Of a DNA stretch of 64,000 nt, positions 35,381 to 47,700 are shown in pieces. The translations under genes and the position numbers were made by a program. The stretch comes from Tethya wilhelma. Lineage: Eukaryota > Porifera > Demospongiae > Tethyida > Tethyidae. The notes under the pieces were generated by a model. It was not told where the DNA came from and made no database searches. It was given only the letters and a program-made list of their open reading frames with translations. The stretch lies in NCBI GenBank assembly GCA_964030475.1, contig CAXIPT010000002.1:9307391-9371390 (forward strand), given 5' to 3'. Numbering within the stretch: the stretch's first letter is position 1; every line of letters starts with the position of its first letter.

Positions 35381-37390
35381 TGCAACAGGAGGTGAGCTCT
35401 TCCGTCTCATTGCCAAAGACCCGCTCTCAGAAGACAAATCAAGAGAGATTGTCCACCAGATCCTGGACGGCGTACAACACCTGCACACTCTCAACATAGT
35501 GCATCTCGATTTGAAGGTACAGTAAAGCCATAGACTAGTTTGTGTCCCATAAAATGGCCCCACTGAGTGGCCTGCCCAGGCACACACAGACATCTTAACT
35601 ATAGACAGTCCTACCATTGGCATACATAGTGTCAAATATGCAGTGCTGTTATTTTTGTTTTGCCATCTGGCTTATTGGACCTGGTGTAACTATATATTGT
35701 CCAGTGCAATGAAGAGTAGTCTAAAATTCCTCTAAGTCCCAGGTTCGATTGCACCCAACTTGTTGCACCCCATTCCCTAGCTATACACTCTAGATGTACT
35801 CCATTCAACTAGTGAGGATATAGCTACCAGTTTATCTCTCATCTTGTTCCACCTCTCTTTTGTTTCTTGTCCCATTGTATTACTCTTTGTAATCCAATCA
35901 GCCATCATTAGCTCTTGAGATCGAATTCCATCCAGTCACTCAAGACTCTTATCAGCTGGTGTGTCTATATTCATGAGTTATGAACTATAAGTTGTATGCA
36001 GGCCTGGACCAAAGACCTTTTCAACCTCCAATCCTAGTTCTCAAGGCTAGGCATCTGAGTGGCTCGACCTTTTGCCAATTTGTTAGATATAATTCTTCCC
36101 TGAGCAGGCATTGGGAGGGTTCCTTTAGATTTAAGATTGTTTTTAAAGATATTAGACCTTTTGAATTTTCGTGGTATATTGCATTAAATTTTCTCTCCAA
36201 TTATAAGTAAAACGTGACCTAGAAGTTGTTTATTGTTTGTAAGACGCTAAGTGTTTGTCATCCTGTTGCCATGGTAACATATATACCCACCTCTTCTCTG
36301 ATTCAAGCTCCCAAACATTTTGTCTCTAATTAAACAACATTGCCCTCGAGTACAAATTTTCTTTACAAGCCATATCATATGATGTACTGTACACCTGGCA
36401 ACTTCATCTGGTACTATTAGTAGTCCAGCAAACAATTCGTAAAAGATATTGCCTCTTAGTGCCTGTATACCTACACGTTTTTATGCTTATCGAGTAGTGT
36501 TTTCTACAACACGGTGCATGTATAGTTGAATAATCTCAAAGTGTCGTAAGCAGTGAGCCAAGCAGCTTGGTAGTTTGTGCTTTTAATGCTTGCTTTGACC
36601 ATGAGTGTATACCCTGTGGATAAAACAGTGCACAGTTTTATACTCAGCAAGTACTGTATGCCGTGTGTGTATACTTAAATAATCTTCATAAACTGTGAGC
36701 CAAGCAGCTAGCTATAGGTAGATAGTGCATATATATAATGCTTGCTTCAACTGCGAGTGCATATCTGTGGTGTATGTACTGCTTACAGTCAGTCTACTTG
36801 ACTCAACACCAAGGTATTTATAGCTGTGTATCTCAACGTGTGACTGTATGCCAAACTAGTAGTTTGTGTTTATAATGCGTGCTTCTAATGTGAGAGCATA
36901 TCCTGTCAAGCAAGGTGCATAATGCAATATCTTACAGCTTTACAACATCCAAGGTGCTCTGTCTTACAGGTACTGTGTAAGTGTACTTTTGTGTGTTCAT
37001 CTCTGTGTGTTTGTTCAGCTGTGTGACGTTTGTGTGTGTTCGTGTTTGATTGGCAAACTATCCCACCAATGAGAGGAATCTGGCTCTCTCACCTATTGTT
37101 ATAACAACACTACATTGTTGACCCTTTGCTGTCGGTTGCCTTGCCTAGTTCATCGCGCATCGCTGACTTTTAGCTTGGTTTTTTATCTTACGTTTGTGTT
37201 CAAAAGAGCTGGCTGTACGAGTGAATGTAGAGTACTTTAGAATGATGTCTGTGGTGTTGCTGGGATGCTTATTAGAGCAATATATATAGCTGTAGCTGTG
37301 TGTAAGGTATGTACATGTGTATAAGCTAGCTGTATAGAGGGGGTATTTTGGTGGCTGGCAATATTAGAGAATAGTATTTTTGGGGGTAGG

Positions 37391-37430
<40 letters not shown>

Positions 37431-37852
37431 TTGTGCCATTATCATAAGTCTGTCTGTCTATATGTGACCCTGTGTTTGTGTGTGTGCATGTGCATTAGTA
37501 GCCAAACCCATTTATTTTAACAAAGTCAACTTTCGACCGAATAAGCTCACGAAACAGTGCCTACACCTGTTCTACAGCACACACCAGGCAAGAGTGTATG
37601 TGTGTGAGTGTGACCCCTGTCTGGCTGCCTGAAAATCAGCACCAAACATAGCCAAACTGAGCATCTAGTCACACTCCTTACCACCTGGTACCCTAGTCCA
37701 CCCTGCATTGTCTATGGTTGCTACCCATGGCCATAACACTAATGCATTGTGATTGACTGCACAAGTATAGCTATACAGTAGCTAGTAGCACCTGGTCAGT
37801 GGGAGAACTTCATACATCCTGTGATTTTGCTTGTGCAGCTTTTTTTTTTTTT

Positions 37853-37883
<31 letters not shown>

Positions 37884-39007
37884 TCTAATTTTGGTCGTAA
37901 TTTGATGGGTACAGCTAGCAGCAGAGTGAGTGAGTGAGTGACCGAGATGGTTGTATTTTGTGCTGACAAAAAGTCTTTGGTGGAGTAATGCTATTGTGCG
38001 ACGACTTGCTGTGTATGTAGTTTTCTGTGTGAAAAAGCAGTGGCTTCGTATTCTGTGTATTCTGTGTAGTGTGGGTTAAGATTTAAAGGTGCTATTGCAC
38101 GGAAGTTGTACGCGTAGTAATTTACACCGCGTAGTGAAGCCATAATGTGCGTAGAACAATATGCGTGTATTAAAATGTGCGACCACGTGCAGTTTGAATT
38201 TGAACGCTTACAAGACATTATGAGCAGTAGAAGCACACCAAGAGATGAAACGGGGAAGAAAGAAGCTAAATGAGTGTAAGTCTAAGTGTATAAGTATGTC
38301 AAATAGCTGCAGCTTGCCACGTGGTCACAAAGAAAAATTATGCGTACGTTGGACTCAACGCGAAAATAGGAGCGCAAATTGCATTCCAATGACGTATTTT
38401 CAACCAATGAAATTTCAGTATTGATTTTTGGGCCATTTTTTCAAAAAGTTGCCGCTTCCGTGCAATAGCACCTTTAATTTTGGTCATAATGGTGGGGTAC
38501 CACTTGTGTTTAGAGAGTGGTTCTTTGTGCCCATTGAAGTTTGAAATCACTACAATTGGCTCTCTATTTAAAGGCCGTGCCTATTACTACAACTCTATAG
38601 TGTCTTTTGAGAGCTAATTTTGGTCATAATTGAGGGGCAATGGGGAGATTAAAAAGGCTTATTGGCTTGGTACTAGCTAATGCTTATTGGCTCGTAAATG
38701 GAGTGGATCTGTTTGAAAAGAAGTACCTTGATTTATCCCTCTGGATGAAGAGGATGTGTACCCTTGATGATTGTATATCTACAGTAGGCACGTGTTGTCG
38801 TTGATGTGAGTGTGTGTTTGTGTGGCTGCAGTCTGTGAGGAAATCCTTTTGGATTGATGTAGTCACTGTCAGTGATTCAACATACAATGGGATGCCATGC
38901 CATGGATGTACATGTGCATGCAGGTACAGACATCATGTGAAGGGTCAGTAACTACTTCCAGTCTAGTATTTTATATATACATGGCTGTATGGTCAGGAAA
39001 GAGGGAC

Positions 39008-39099
<92 letters not shown>

Positions 39100-39135
39100 N
39101 CAGTGAGGCAGCCCCTCAATCAATGAGTGTTAATG

Positions 39136-39203
<68 letters not shown>

Positions 39204-41607
39204 CTCTCTCTCTCAAGTGTGCTCTTATGCTGTGTTATGTTTTTGAGGTTTTGTTGGCATCTGCTGAAGAGCATTCTGACATTACAGTGTCCGGTCAACT
39301 GTGACAAAAGACCTCTGTTCCTGTGTTCAGAGACATATGTGTCACATTTCTCATTGCGGGAAACATTTGATCTGAACAACAAAACACCCTTGATTAACTA
39401 TTGAGTGTTCCTGTGATTAAGACTGCACCACTTCAATCTCTATAATATCTTAGCTAAAACAACCTAAGCTTAGACATCAGATTTCCTCTGGACAAACTGT
39501 TTTCTCAGTGCTACACTATGTAAACAAGATGACTGGTGCTGTCTGCTATGGTGTAGCCAATGTTTGAGTTGTTGAGGAGCAATTTTCCATTCATCATGAT
39601 TTCATACCATTTGGCTTTGTTTGTGAACTTGGGTCGCTAGTTGATGTTCTCACTGCCGTGCTATGTGATTAGTTGTGTGTGTGTGTACGTGCACTAGTGT
39701 GTGTGCAAACTGGAGTTTGAATGTTTGATGGTTTACGCGACAATTGAGATATTCTTGGTTTTTAATGAGTGTGATGATTGTACTTTGATGCAATTGTTTG
39801 CTATTACTAACAGAGCTAGTACAATTGTGTATGATAATACAGCCACAACTTATATTTTATAGGCATAAACAAGGACAATTATACATGTCACATGCATACG
39901 GTGTATAGGATACTTGTATATATGTTTATCATTAATGTGACGTACCTGACTACCTACACCATATTTTTGTCAAATCAGGATTTGGTGGGTTTTTTCAAAT
40001 GTTCTCTCTCTCTCTCTCTCTCTCCGGGGGTAGTCCCTAGGCTGTATGAAGCTTCAGCTTATTACATATATACTGTAGATGTAGGACTAGCTATAGCTGT
40101 ACAAAGCATTTGTGGTCTTCAAAAATTTTTTTTCTTACTCCAATTGCATGGAAGTTATGATGAATTTGCATTTTTTCAGCAATCTTTCCACCCCACCTAT
40201 GTATAGCTTCATCTAACCCCATATGTACTATATAGATGCATTGCAGTATGATAGTAAGACTAGCTAGCTGAAGCTTTAGTCAGCCTCTCATTGGGCCAGA
40301 TCTCTTCCAAGTTCCAAAGCCAAGGCCTTGCATTGGTTGAATGGAAATTCCTTCTCCACTTGCCAAGTGCGTACATTCCACCTTTCTCATATCATCGTGT
40401 ATGTAGGTACAATGGAACATCGCTACTTGTCGGCTGTATAGCAGTACGTTGTCTTGCTTGCTTGAAGTGTGATGTGATGCGATGTCTGTATTTTCATCGG
40501 GTGATAATCAGAGTCAATTCAGTTTGGAATGCTGTAGGGATTATTTCACATTGCTACATGGGCAGCACCCACTTGTAGAGTGAAATTGAATAGCTCAATC
40601 TCTTGATTTGTTTTCACTCTCTCTCTCTTCTCTCTCAATGTTTTTCTTTTTCAGTGGAAGCTTTAAGGATCTGATTTCGACTCTTGAATTCCAAATGTGT
40701 AACTGCATTTACCTGTGTTTCTGTCATGGGCACACATACATGTATACACCCATTACAAGCCAATCCACCTCACATACATATACAGGGGATGAGGTATCTT
40801 TCTATACCAGACCTTTCCTGCTTGGTTTATTGCTTCAAGTGGGGAAGGCATGGTTAAGGAAAAGAGAAAACCTAGAAATTAGCCAGGCTATCTTAAGCAT
40901 CACTATTTGTACATCCTCTATAGATAAGCATATCAATAATGTGCTGTAAGGAAAAGCTTGTCAAAATCTACCATCTTGTTTCCAAGGCACTACATGTGTG
41001 CCTCATCTGACTATAGATGGATGTCTTGTGTGTAAATTCTGAGGGGAAATTTGACAACACGACCCCCCACTTTATGGTAGTGTGTCCATACAATGAATGG
41101 TGTACAGTATTGTATCAATGTGGAGATATTAGCACATGTAGTCACCAGTCGCCCACACTTTTTGACCCAAATGTGCACTGTTGACCAAACAGGAGCGTTC
41201 ATAACTCTGTAAGTATGAGGTATGCATACTACTCTTCCCATTGCTTTATGCACAAGCCTTGGGAGAGTTTGGTTTGATTGGTGTTCATACAGAGCAATTA
41301 ACATTCACTACCCTGCTCTGCTAGCTACCAGTGAGTTCTAGTACAGCTCAGTGGTAAGAGCATATGACTGGCAATCAATTGGCCCAAGTTTGAATCACAC
41401 CATAAGCCGAAGTCCTTTTTTGATCTTCAAATTTTAGACAATAAAATACTTACAATTCACACAACTTATCTCTCTCTCTGCAGCCAGAGAACATTCTACT
41501 CTATCGAAAGGGAGTGTTGGACATTAAGATTGCTGATTTTGGTCTCTCAGTGCAAGTCAAAGAAGGACAGGAGATGAAAACCCTCGTAGGGACTGCTGAA
41601 TATGTCT
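35381..41607 (+). CDS. DAPK/DRAK-type kinase, catalytic-loop and DFG exons
   Basis: Exon 35381-35516 encodes ATGGELFRLIAKDPLSEDKS then REIVHQILDGVQHLHTLNIVHLDLK, and exon 41484-41607 encodes PENILLYRKGVLDIKIADFG then LSVQVKEGQEMKTLVGTAEYV. The catalytic loop is HLDLKPEN, as in death-associated kinases (HLDLKPxN) rather than the common HRDLK. The DFG and the start of the activation segment (GTAEYV) follow. Phases join cleanly to exon 2 at 18006. The gene breaks off at the compound CT/CA microsatellite at 41617-41775, after which mannosidase exons begin. Subdomains IX-XI and any C-terminal region are absent. Confidence 0.85.
35517..36469 (+). other. Kinase intron, no gene seen
   Basis: AT-rich intronic sequence. 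A short B-box-like block (CCAGGTTCGATTGCACCC at about 35738) hints at a decayed tRNA-derived repeat, but no A box or complete structure accompanies it. Confidence 0.4.
36470..36960. repeat. Degenerate tandem repeat, three ~165-bp units
   Basis: Three successive units share, in order, a GTGCATGTATA-like start, TGAGCCAAGCAGCT (third unit TATGCCAAACTAGTA), TAGTTTGTG or TAGATAGTGC, TAATGCTTGCTT, and GAGTGTATACCCTGTGG or GAGTGCATATCTGTGG. Units start near 36470, 36640 and 36800. They are strongly diverged, so the expansion is old. Noncoding. Confidence 0.6.
36961..38086 (+). other. Kinase intron, no gene seen
   Basis: Low-complexity intronic sequence with a (GT)n run at about 37393-37430 and T12 followed by (GT)n(GA)n at about 37841-37882. 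Nothing coding is supported. Confidence 0.5.
38087..38473. mobile_element. piggyBac-type MITE with perfect TIR and TTAA duplication
   Basis: The left end AGGTGCTATTGCACGGAAG is exactly reversed at the right end (CTTCCGTGCAATAGCACCT, ending 38473). Both sides are flanked by TTAA (38083-38086 and 38474-38477), the target site of piggyBac elements. The 387-bp interior carries no transposase. Perfect 19-bp ends suggest recent mobility. It lies within a kinase intron. Confidence 0.85.
38478..39014 (+). other. Kinase intron, no gene seen
   Basis: Unremarkable intronic sequence between the MITE and the long GT tract. Confidence 0.4.
39015..39216. repeat. Long (GT)n, contig join and (CT)n tract
   Basis: About 42 GT units end at the N at 39099. 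A short unique sequence and then about 35 CT units follow (39139-39216). The N in the repeat means the true length and the continuity of the two sides are uncertain. Confidence 0.85.
39217..41337 (+). other. Kinase intron, no gene seen
   Basis: No coding exon, structured RNA or clear transposon could be recognised. Short CT runs are at about 40001-40022 and 40615-40637. Confidence 0.4.
41338..41408 (+). repeat. tRNA-like sequence, probably a SINE head or tRNA pseudogene
   Basis: TACAGCTCAGTGGTAAGAGC resembles a tRNA A box and D arm. It is followed at the right distance by an anticodon-arm-like stretch and AAGTTTGAATCACACC, a decayed B box and T arm. The acceptor stem does not pair and the T-loop consensus is broken, so a functional tRNA is unlikely. 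No poly-A tail or flanking repeat was seen. Confidence 0.5.
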
Positions 41608-41614
41608 GTGAGTG

Positions 41615-41616
<2 letters not shown>

Positions 41617-41701
<85 letters not shown>

Positions 41702-41704
41702 GTG

Positions 41705-41775
<71 letters not shown>
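41617..41775. repeat. (CT)n(CA)n compound microsatellite at a gene-to-gene junction
   Basis: About 38 CT units, a short TGTATGTGTTA spacer and about 34 CA units separate kinase exon 41484-41607 from mannosidase exon 41776. Two different genes on the same strand meet here without an N. The junction is most simply an assembly misjoin inside the repeat. Confidence 0.85.
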
Positions 41776-43370
41776 GTGACCTCTACAATGAGGTGCAACA
41801 AGTCTTCTCTTCATGGCTCTTTCAAACCATCAGAGTTTACAATGACCTTCCTTACATAGAGTTTGAATATACAGTCGGACCTATCCCTTTTGTGTATGTG
41901 ATGTGTGTATATCTAAGTCAATCCGTGGTTTGAGAATGCCACCGGAAGTTATAACACACATGTAGTTGATAATGAGATCCCAAAAGATGCGTGTCAGTCA
42001 ATGCTAGCTTATGGCCAATACTTTTCTTAATTGTGGAACATAATAGCTAACTTTTGACTGATAAGGCGTAAAGGAATTAAGCTGTAGGGAAAGAAACCAA
42101 AAGAATGTAGAGAATGAGTGCTTTCCAATAGTGTTTGAAATTCAAGTTGAAATCAGTTGGAATAACAAGAAAGATAATTATTCAATCTTTTATACCAGCA
42201 TTCTCAAACCAAATTGACTTGAGTACTATATCTGAATACTTTATATACTGTGTACTGTGTACTTTGGACTAGCCAAGTCTGCTTTAGTAAAATATCAAGA
42301 AGAATACAGTTTATGCTGTGTTTTTTTTTGTTTTTTTTTATATTTTGATTTCCAGTGACTTTGTTGGCAGGGAGATTATCAGTCGGTTCACGACTGACCT
42401 AGCTACAGACAAGACGTGGTACACTGATGCCAACTGCAGAGAGATGCAGAAAAGAGTGTAAGCTGTTGTGGTGTTAAGTTGCTAAGCCCAGCTTTTGCCC
42501 AGGGTTCCTTCTGTGCAAATAGGATATATTTAGAAATTTTTTTTTTTAAAAAAAAGGAGATTAAGAATGTTTATTAGGGTGGAGCCTGGAAAACAAGGCT
42601 TTCTTGTTTCTCTAGCTTGCGTGTATTGTGGTAATTTTTACTTGCGTGGATTTATTGTTGAATTTTTTCTCAATCTATAGTCGAAATTATCGTGAAACTT
42701 GGGAGTTGAATAGCACAGAGCCTGCTTCGCAAAACTATTACCCTGTAAACTCCAGGATATACATGAGAGTAAGATTAAACTAAAAATGTTTTAGTGATAG
42801 TACTACTGTAACTTCAACTATTCCTTTTTTTCTTTCTTTTTTTCTTTGCTTGGTAATTTTCAGGATGCTGCTCGTAATGTTCAATTCACTGTACTGACTG
42901 ATCGCAGTCAAGGTGGAGCCAGTTTGAAGGATGGACAGCTTGAACTCATGGTAAGCTCTCAATCGGCTCACACCATCACACCCTAACATCCTCACACCCT
43001 CATGTACCTCCACACCTCACATTCTCACATCATCATACCCTCATACCCTCACATCCTCACACCCTCACACATCCACATCCACATCCTCACACCTCCACAC
43101 CTCGCAATACCCTTTAGGTTCATCGTCGCATCCTCTACGACGACAACAGAGGCGTTGACGAAGCGCTGGACGAACCTGGACAATTTGGTGACGGACTTAT
43201 TATCAGAGGACGCCATCTTGTTATTGTGGACAACATTGTCAACTCCACCAGACACCATAGGCTACTATCAGAGGCCATGTTGGTCCATAGTCATCCAATG
43301 TTTGTCCAAGATACACAATCGCCGAGCGAATTTGTCGATAAGTTTCATACTAATGTAAGTTTGATTAGCG

Positions 43371-43417
<47 letters not shown>

Positions 43418-43936
43418 CTCTTTCAGTTCTCAGCCCTAGCCAATGACAGCCTTCCTCCAAACGTCCATCTGCTGACACTGCAGTACCTCTCTCCTGGAAA
43501 ACTTTTGTTGAGATTAGAACACCAATTTGAAGATGACGAGGCACCTTGGAATCAGACTGTGGATGTCCCACTAGCGGTATGTGATATGGGAATGGGACTC
43601 TGAGTATATAATTATGTTATGAGAATGGGTTGTTTTGAATACTGTTATAATTGTTCTTTTTATAGCATGAAAATCCTATACTTGTAACAATTAATACTTC
43701 TGAGGCCAGTTTTTGAACAATTAAGCTTATTTGTTGGCTAGATTTAAGAATCAAGCTCTTTCATTGTTAAAGTTTAATGCCATTTGTGGTTACTCATTGT
43801 ACTATCTGCCTGCTTGTGTCTCTTGTCCCATTTTAGAAGATGTTTGTTTTCTCCATTGTTGATGTTACTGAACTTACTCTAGCTGGCAACGCACTGGCTC
43901 CTGTGGAGAGGCTAAAATGGACCAAGATTGACAATG

Positions 43937-43972
<36 letters not shown>

Positions 43973-43988
43973 ACACACACACACACCG

Positions 43989-44030
<42 letters not shown>

Positions 44031-44480
44031 CTGAAAGAGATCAAAACAAAGCATGTGAACGTAGCCTTTGTTTCTTTCTAAGCTTTACTCCTAAGCTTGC
44101 GTTTGAGTTTTCATACATTTTCAAAAGTCCTGGCTCCATATACTGTAGAAGATTAGAACAGTTGGGGGGTGGGGGGGGAAAGACACATAGATTCTCTCGA
44201 AGAAGACCTGTATACCTGTGTATGTAATTATGGTACTGTCTCCAAACAGCTAAATGGCTATGGAGATGCTCCATCTCAGTTATAGTTTTCTCTGGACTGA
44301 CTTCAAATTCACTCTTATTTACCTAGACATGTACATGATAACATGCAACCATTTTCAGGTGGTAAGAAGTCCAAAATGTCATCTTCTTCCAAGAGTCAGT
44401 TCAAACCTGTGGTTGGACCTCTCTTTACTGTGACGCTGAACCCTATGGAGATACGTACCTTTGAGGTCAAAGTGCAATAG
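41776..44480 (+). CDS. Lysosomal alpha-mannosidase, C-terminal exons
   Basis: Eight exons at about 41776-41891, 42356-42457, 42681-42768, 42864-42950, 43118-43354, 43427-43576, 43837-43936 and 44359-44480 encode the beta-sandwich half of GH38 mannosidase. Landmarks are [62 protein letters not shown] then [38 protein letters not shown] then RLEHQF, and [13 protein letters not shown] before the stop. Order and spacing follow the animal enzyme closely. The segment linking these exons to ISICPPTAKNS at 19914 (roughly 130-150 residues in relatives) is absent from the window. CA runs sit in the introns at 43375-43413 and 43938-44028. Confidence 0.9.
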
Positions 44481-44749
44481 TTGCCATGGAGACTCGATAC
44501 ATACAATGAAGACTATTTATTTATGCATGCAATGATCAAACTTTGAAAATTATAGTCTAGTAGACACATTGTGTTGCTGTGTGCGTTGTTCATTATACAT
44601 AAATTAATAATATTATTCATCAGGCAGGGAAAAACTAAGCTATAAAATTAATTTTAATAAAAATAGTTATGCATAATACACACAGAGTATCATGATTAGT
44701 ATAAATAGATGGTGACCTTTTAAAGCTACAGCCAAATTATTAATAGTTA

Positions 44750-47700
44750 TTAATTTTCTTCAAGTCGTAAGTCATCTATATCGATTTCTGAGTATGTCGG
44801 GTTTTCTTTTGCAATCGGATGTGAATTCGAAGATTCACAATCAGTTTGTGTGTCGACTGAATTAACAGAAGTTGTGATCCCTGGTCCTATGAGTGCCTCA
44901 TAATCACGTTCTGTAGGTTCTTCACAGATGCGATCTAAAGAGTCTCTCATTTTGGCCCAACTGTGAGGCGGTCTTTTCTGGTTCAATGCATGCAAACGTG
45001 GATCATTTCCATTTTCAGCATTTGACTTCAGCTCTATTTCATTATTACCTCCAGCAGGTATTGGCCCACGTGAAGAGCTCACTGGAAGATTTGTAACTTG
45101 ACTTGTGACACCTTTTGAAGTACGCTTTTTACCTTTCCCAGCTTTTAGTTGAAGACAGACCTTAAGGCAGTCTTTATCTTTGAGGATGTACCTATAAGTA
45201 TGATAGATAACTATCCCGATAAATGTGGCAAAGGCAATGCAAATCGAAGTATACGTTATCCACAGTTTAGCTTGTGGAGTGTCCAATTTACTCATTCGTG
45301 GCAAAGAAGAATCTTCTTTCTCAGATCCCACAACTAACGTCATTATGGCCAAGACCCCCAAATTACCAATGAAGGTATTTTCAAGAAATCCTAAAGCTCG
45401 TGACTGACACACACCCATCACTAAAGTTTGGTAGAGGAGTAGAGCCATCATTGTGATGGATATAGCGGCTAGAGCAACATTTTTAAGCTCTCCAGAAAGA
45501 TTTATCCCCGAAAAGAAGAAGAGTATAGCTCTTACTATGAGCAGCAGGCCAGGCCAATAGCGATGGTGGATCTTAAATGGAGCATTGTATGTTTCAAAGA
45601 AGTGGTTTGTGTGCGAGACAATTATTGATCGTCTCAAATATAGCGACTTTGTCAACAGAGGGTAGAGACATTGCCATGTTAGGAGAAGAAAGGTGAGTAG
45701 AATTAATGGGATGAGAACTAGCAAAGCTACAACAAAGAGAGCAATATATCGACCCTCAAGGTACCCAACATTGCCATCAATGAGCCACACTCTATGAGTT
45801 GAAAGAGCAACTCCATCTCCTGTACTATCATTAGTTGCTAGTATACGACTGAACTGGATATCAGTGACAGACATGATGGCTATGATGGCATGAAGAAGCT
45901 TTGTGTATGAAAGAAGTAGGAGTGTTGCAAGACAAGCCACTGTATTGTTGGTGACAAGTTTGGACAGCCTCATAGAGTATTTCGAGCCAACTATTATCAG
46001 GGTAACAATCAGGATGATGTAGAGGGGGAAATAGAATTGTAACCAAGCCAAACCGAATGCATCCATTCCGCGATAGAAGCAAGTTTCGATACCAAAGTCA
46101 AGATTGATCCAAGATATGAAGAGCGCTAGCGGATTTTGAGCTATGGTGACGTGTTTATCTTGTGAAATAGGTGGATAAAACAGAGCGTGATTGTTTTCCA
46201 CTATGTTGGCATAAAAGATTAGTCCATTAATAGTACCAACAGCTACTGTCAAGTTGCAAAACAGCAGCAGAACTACCAGTAGAATACCAAAGATGGCAAA
46301 TGGAAGGATAAGAAAGAGAGAATAGTGTGTACAGCCATCTCTGCAACGAGTGCTTCCCAGAGAAAGACTAAATCCAGGTTGGCACGCTCCACAGAGCACG
46401 CCGGAACGGTTCCAAGCACATTGAACATCAGATCCCATAGGCTGATTCAAATTCACTTTAGGAGGTGAAGGAGTGCAGTAGTCAAATGGACACTGATGTG
46501 TTACATAGCCACTGTTTCCAGTGTAGTTTATCCAGAAGTCGGGTTTTGGTTGTACACTTGTATTCTCTAGAGAACAGTCGATGATGTACTGAGGTAACAG
46601 TTCAGAAGCGCACTCAGAACACACACATTCATCATTTGGCATAAAACCTATAGGGCAATCTTTACAAGGTCTAAACCTGACATTCAGACGACGCAGAGAT
46701 ATTCCAGTGTTTTTACAGGGACCCTCAGCATAAAGAAGTAGTGTGTCATTGTCCCTAGATGACCTGATAGTATAACTCAAATCAGTGCAGGTGGCATTTA
46801 CTTCCTGCCTAGTCTGGCCTTTATTGAGCCCACCACTGGAAGAGGCAAGAGAAGAAAAAACTGTTCCTTGAACCGGATTGTACGCTTGATCAACAGCAAC
46901 TACAAAAACATTGAATTCTTGTCCTCTCCTAACTAATCGTTCCGGTGGGCGGTAATTACAATCGTAGGTTCCATTTTCACAAAAACACACACGAACTGGC
47001 TCTGACGATACAACTTGAGAAGAGATAATGTCATCTTCTTGGAGATTTGTAATGTTGGTAAGGTATGTTTTGACTTGTTGAAGTCCAGGGGTTCTGTCGA
47101 TGGAGGGAAAACTGTGAAAGATTTCTGAAAATGTATTAAAGACGCAGCGATCGAACAAGCCACCAAAGATTGCTGCACCTCGTTCTCCTGCCATGTTATC
47201 TGTGAAATTTACTGTGTTCAAGCTAATGTTAAAATCACCAAAGAATGTTATGAGGGCGTAGCTGGGAAATACTTGCAAAAAACACTCTCCGCTCTGTGTG
47301 ACTCCTATTGATGGATCAGCAGCACATGTACCCGGGTCAGTATCATCAGTAATGTATATTGCTCCACCGAACATAGCAGAATTTCGTACAAACTCAAAGC
47401 TTAAAAGTTGAAAGTTGATGCTAATATTAGCTGGTCTCATCTTCGAAACAGCCAAAGTTGAACTGCCAGTTAGTAGCATAGCGCCACCTCTTCTAGTTGC
47501 TCGATTAGCAATGAACTGAACTGAAGTACGAGTCAGTGACCCACTAGTTATTGTATTAAATGAGCTTATGGAATAAATAGCACCTCCATCTCTGTGTGCT
47601 ACATTCTCCAAGAAAGTCACATTCGAGTTGGCCAAGAAAGAAGAACTAGTTTGACGAGAGAAGATTGCGCCGCCTAAAAAAGCTTCATTGGCTTTAAATA

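Noticed and set aside
38897..39404. Open frames of poly-(CV) and poly-(SL) near 39 kb
   Set aside because: They are translations of GT and CT microsatellites across an N.
41338..41408. Functional tRNA gene
   Set aside because: A- and B-box-like blocks are present but the acceptor stem does not pair and the T-loop consensus is broken.
17166..44480. A kinase-mannosidase fusion or a nested gene arrangement
   Set aside because: Duplicated contig ends, one inverted block and the microsatellite junction explain the interleaving without unusual biology.
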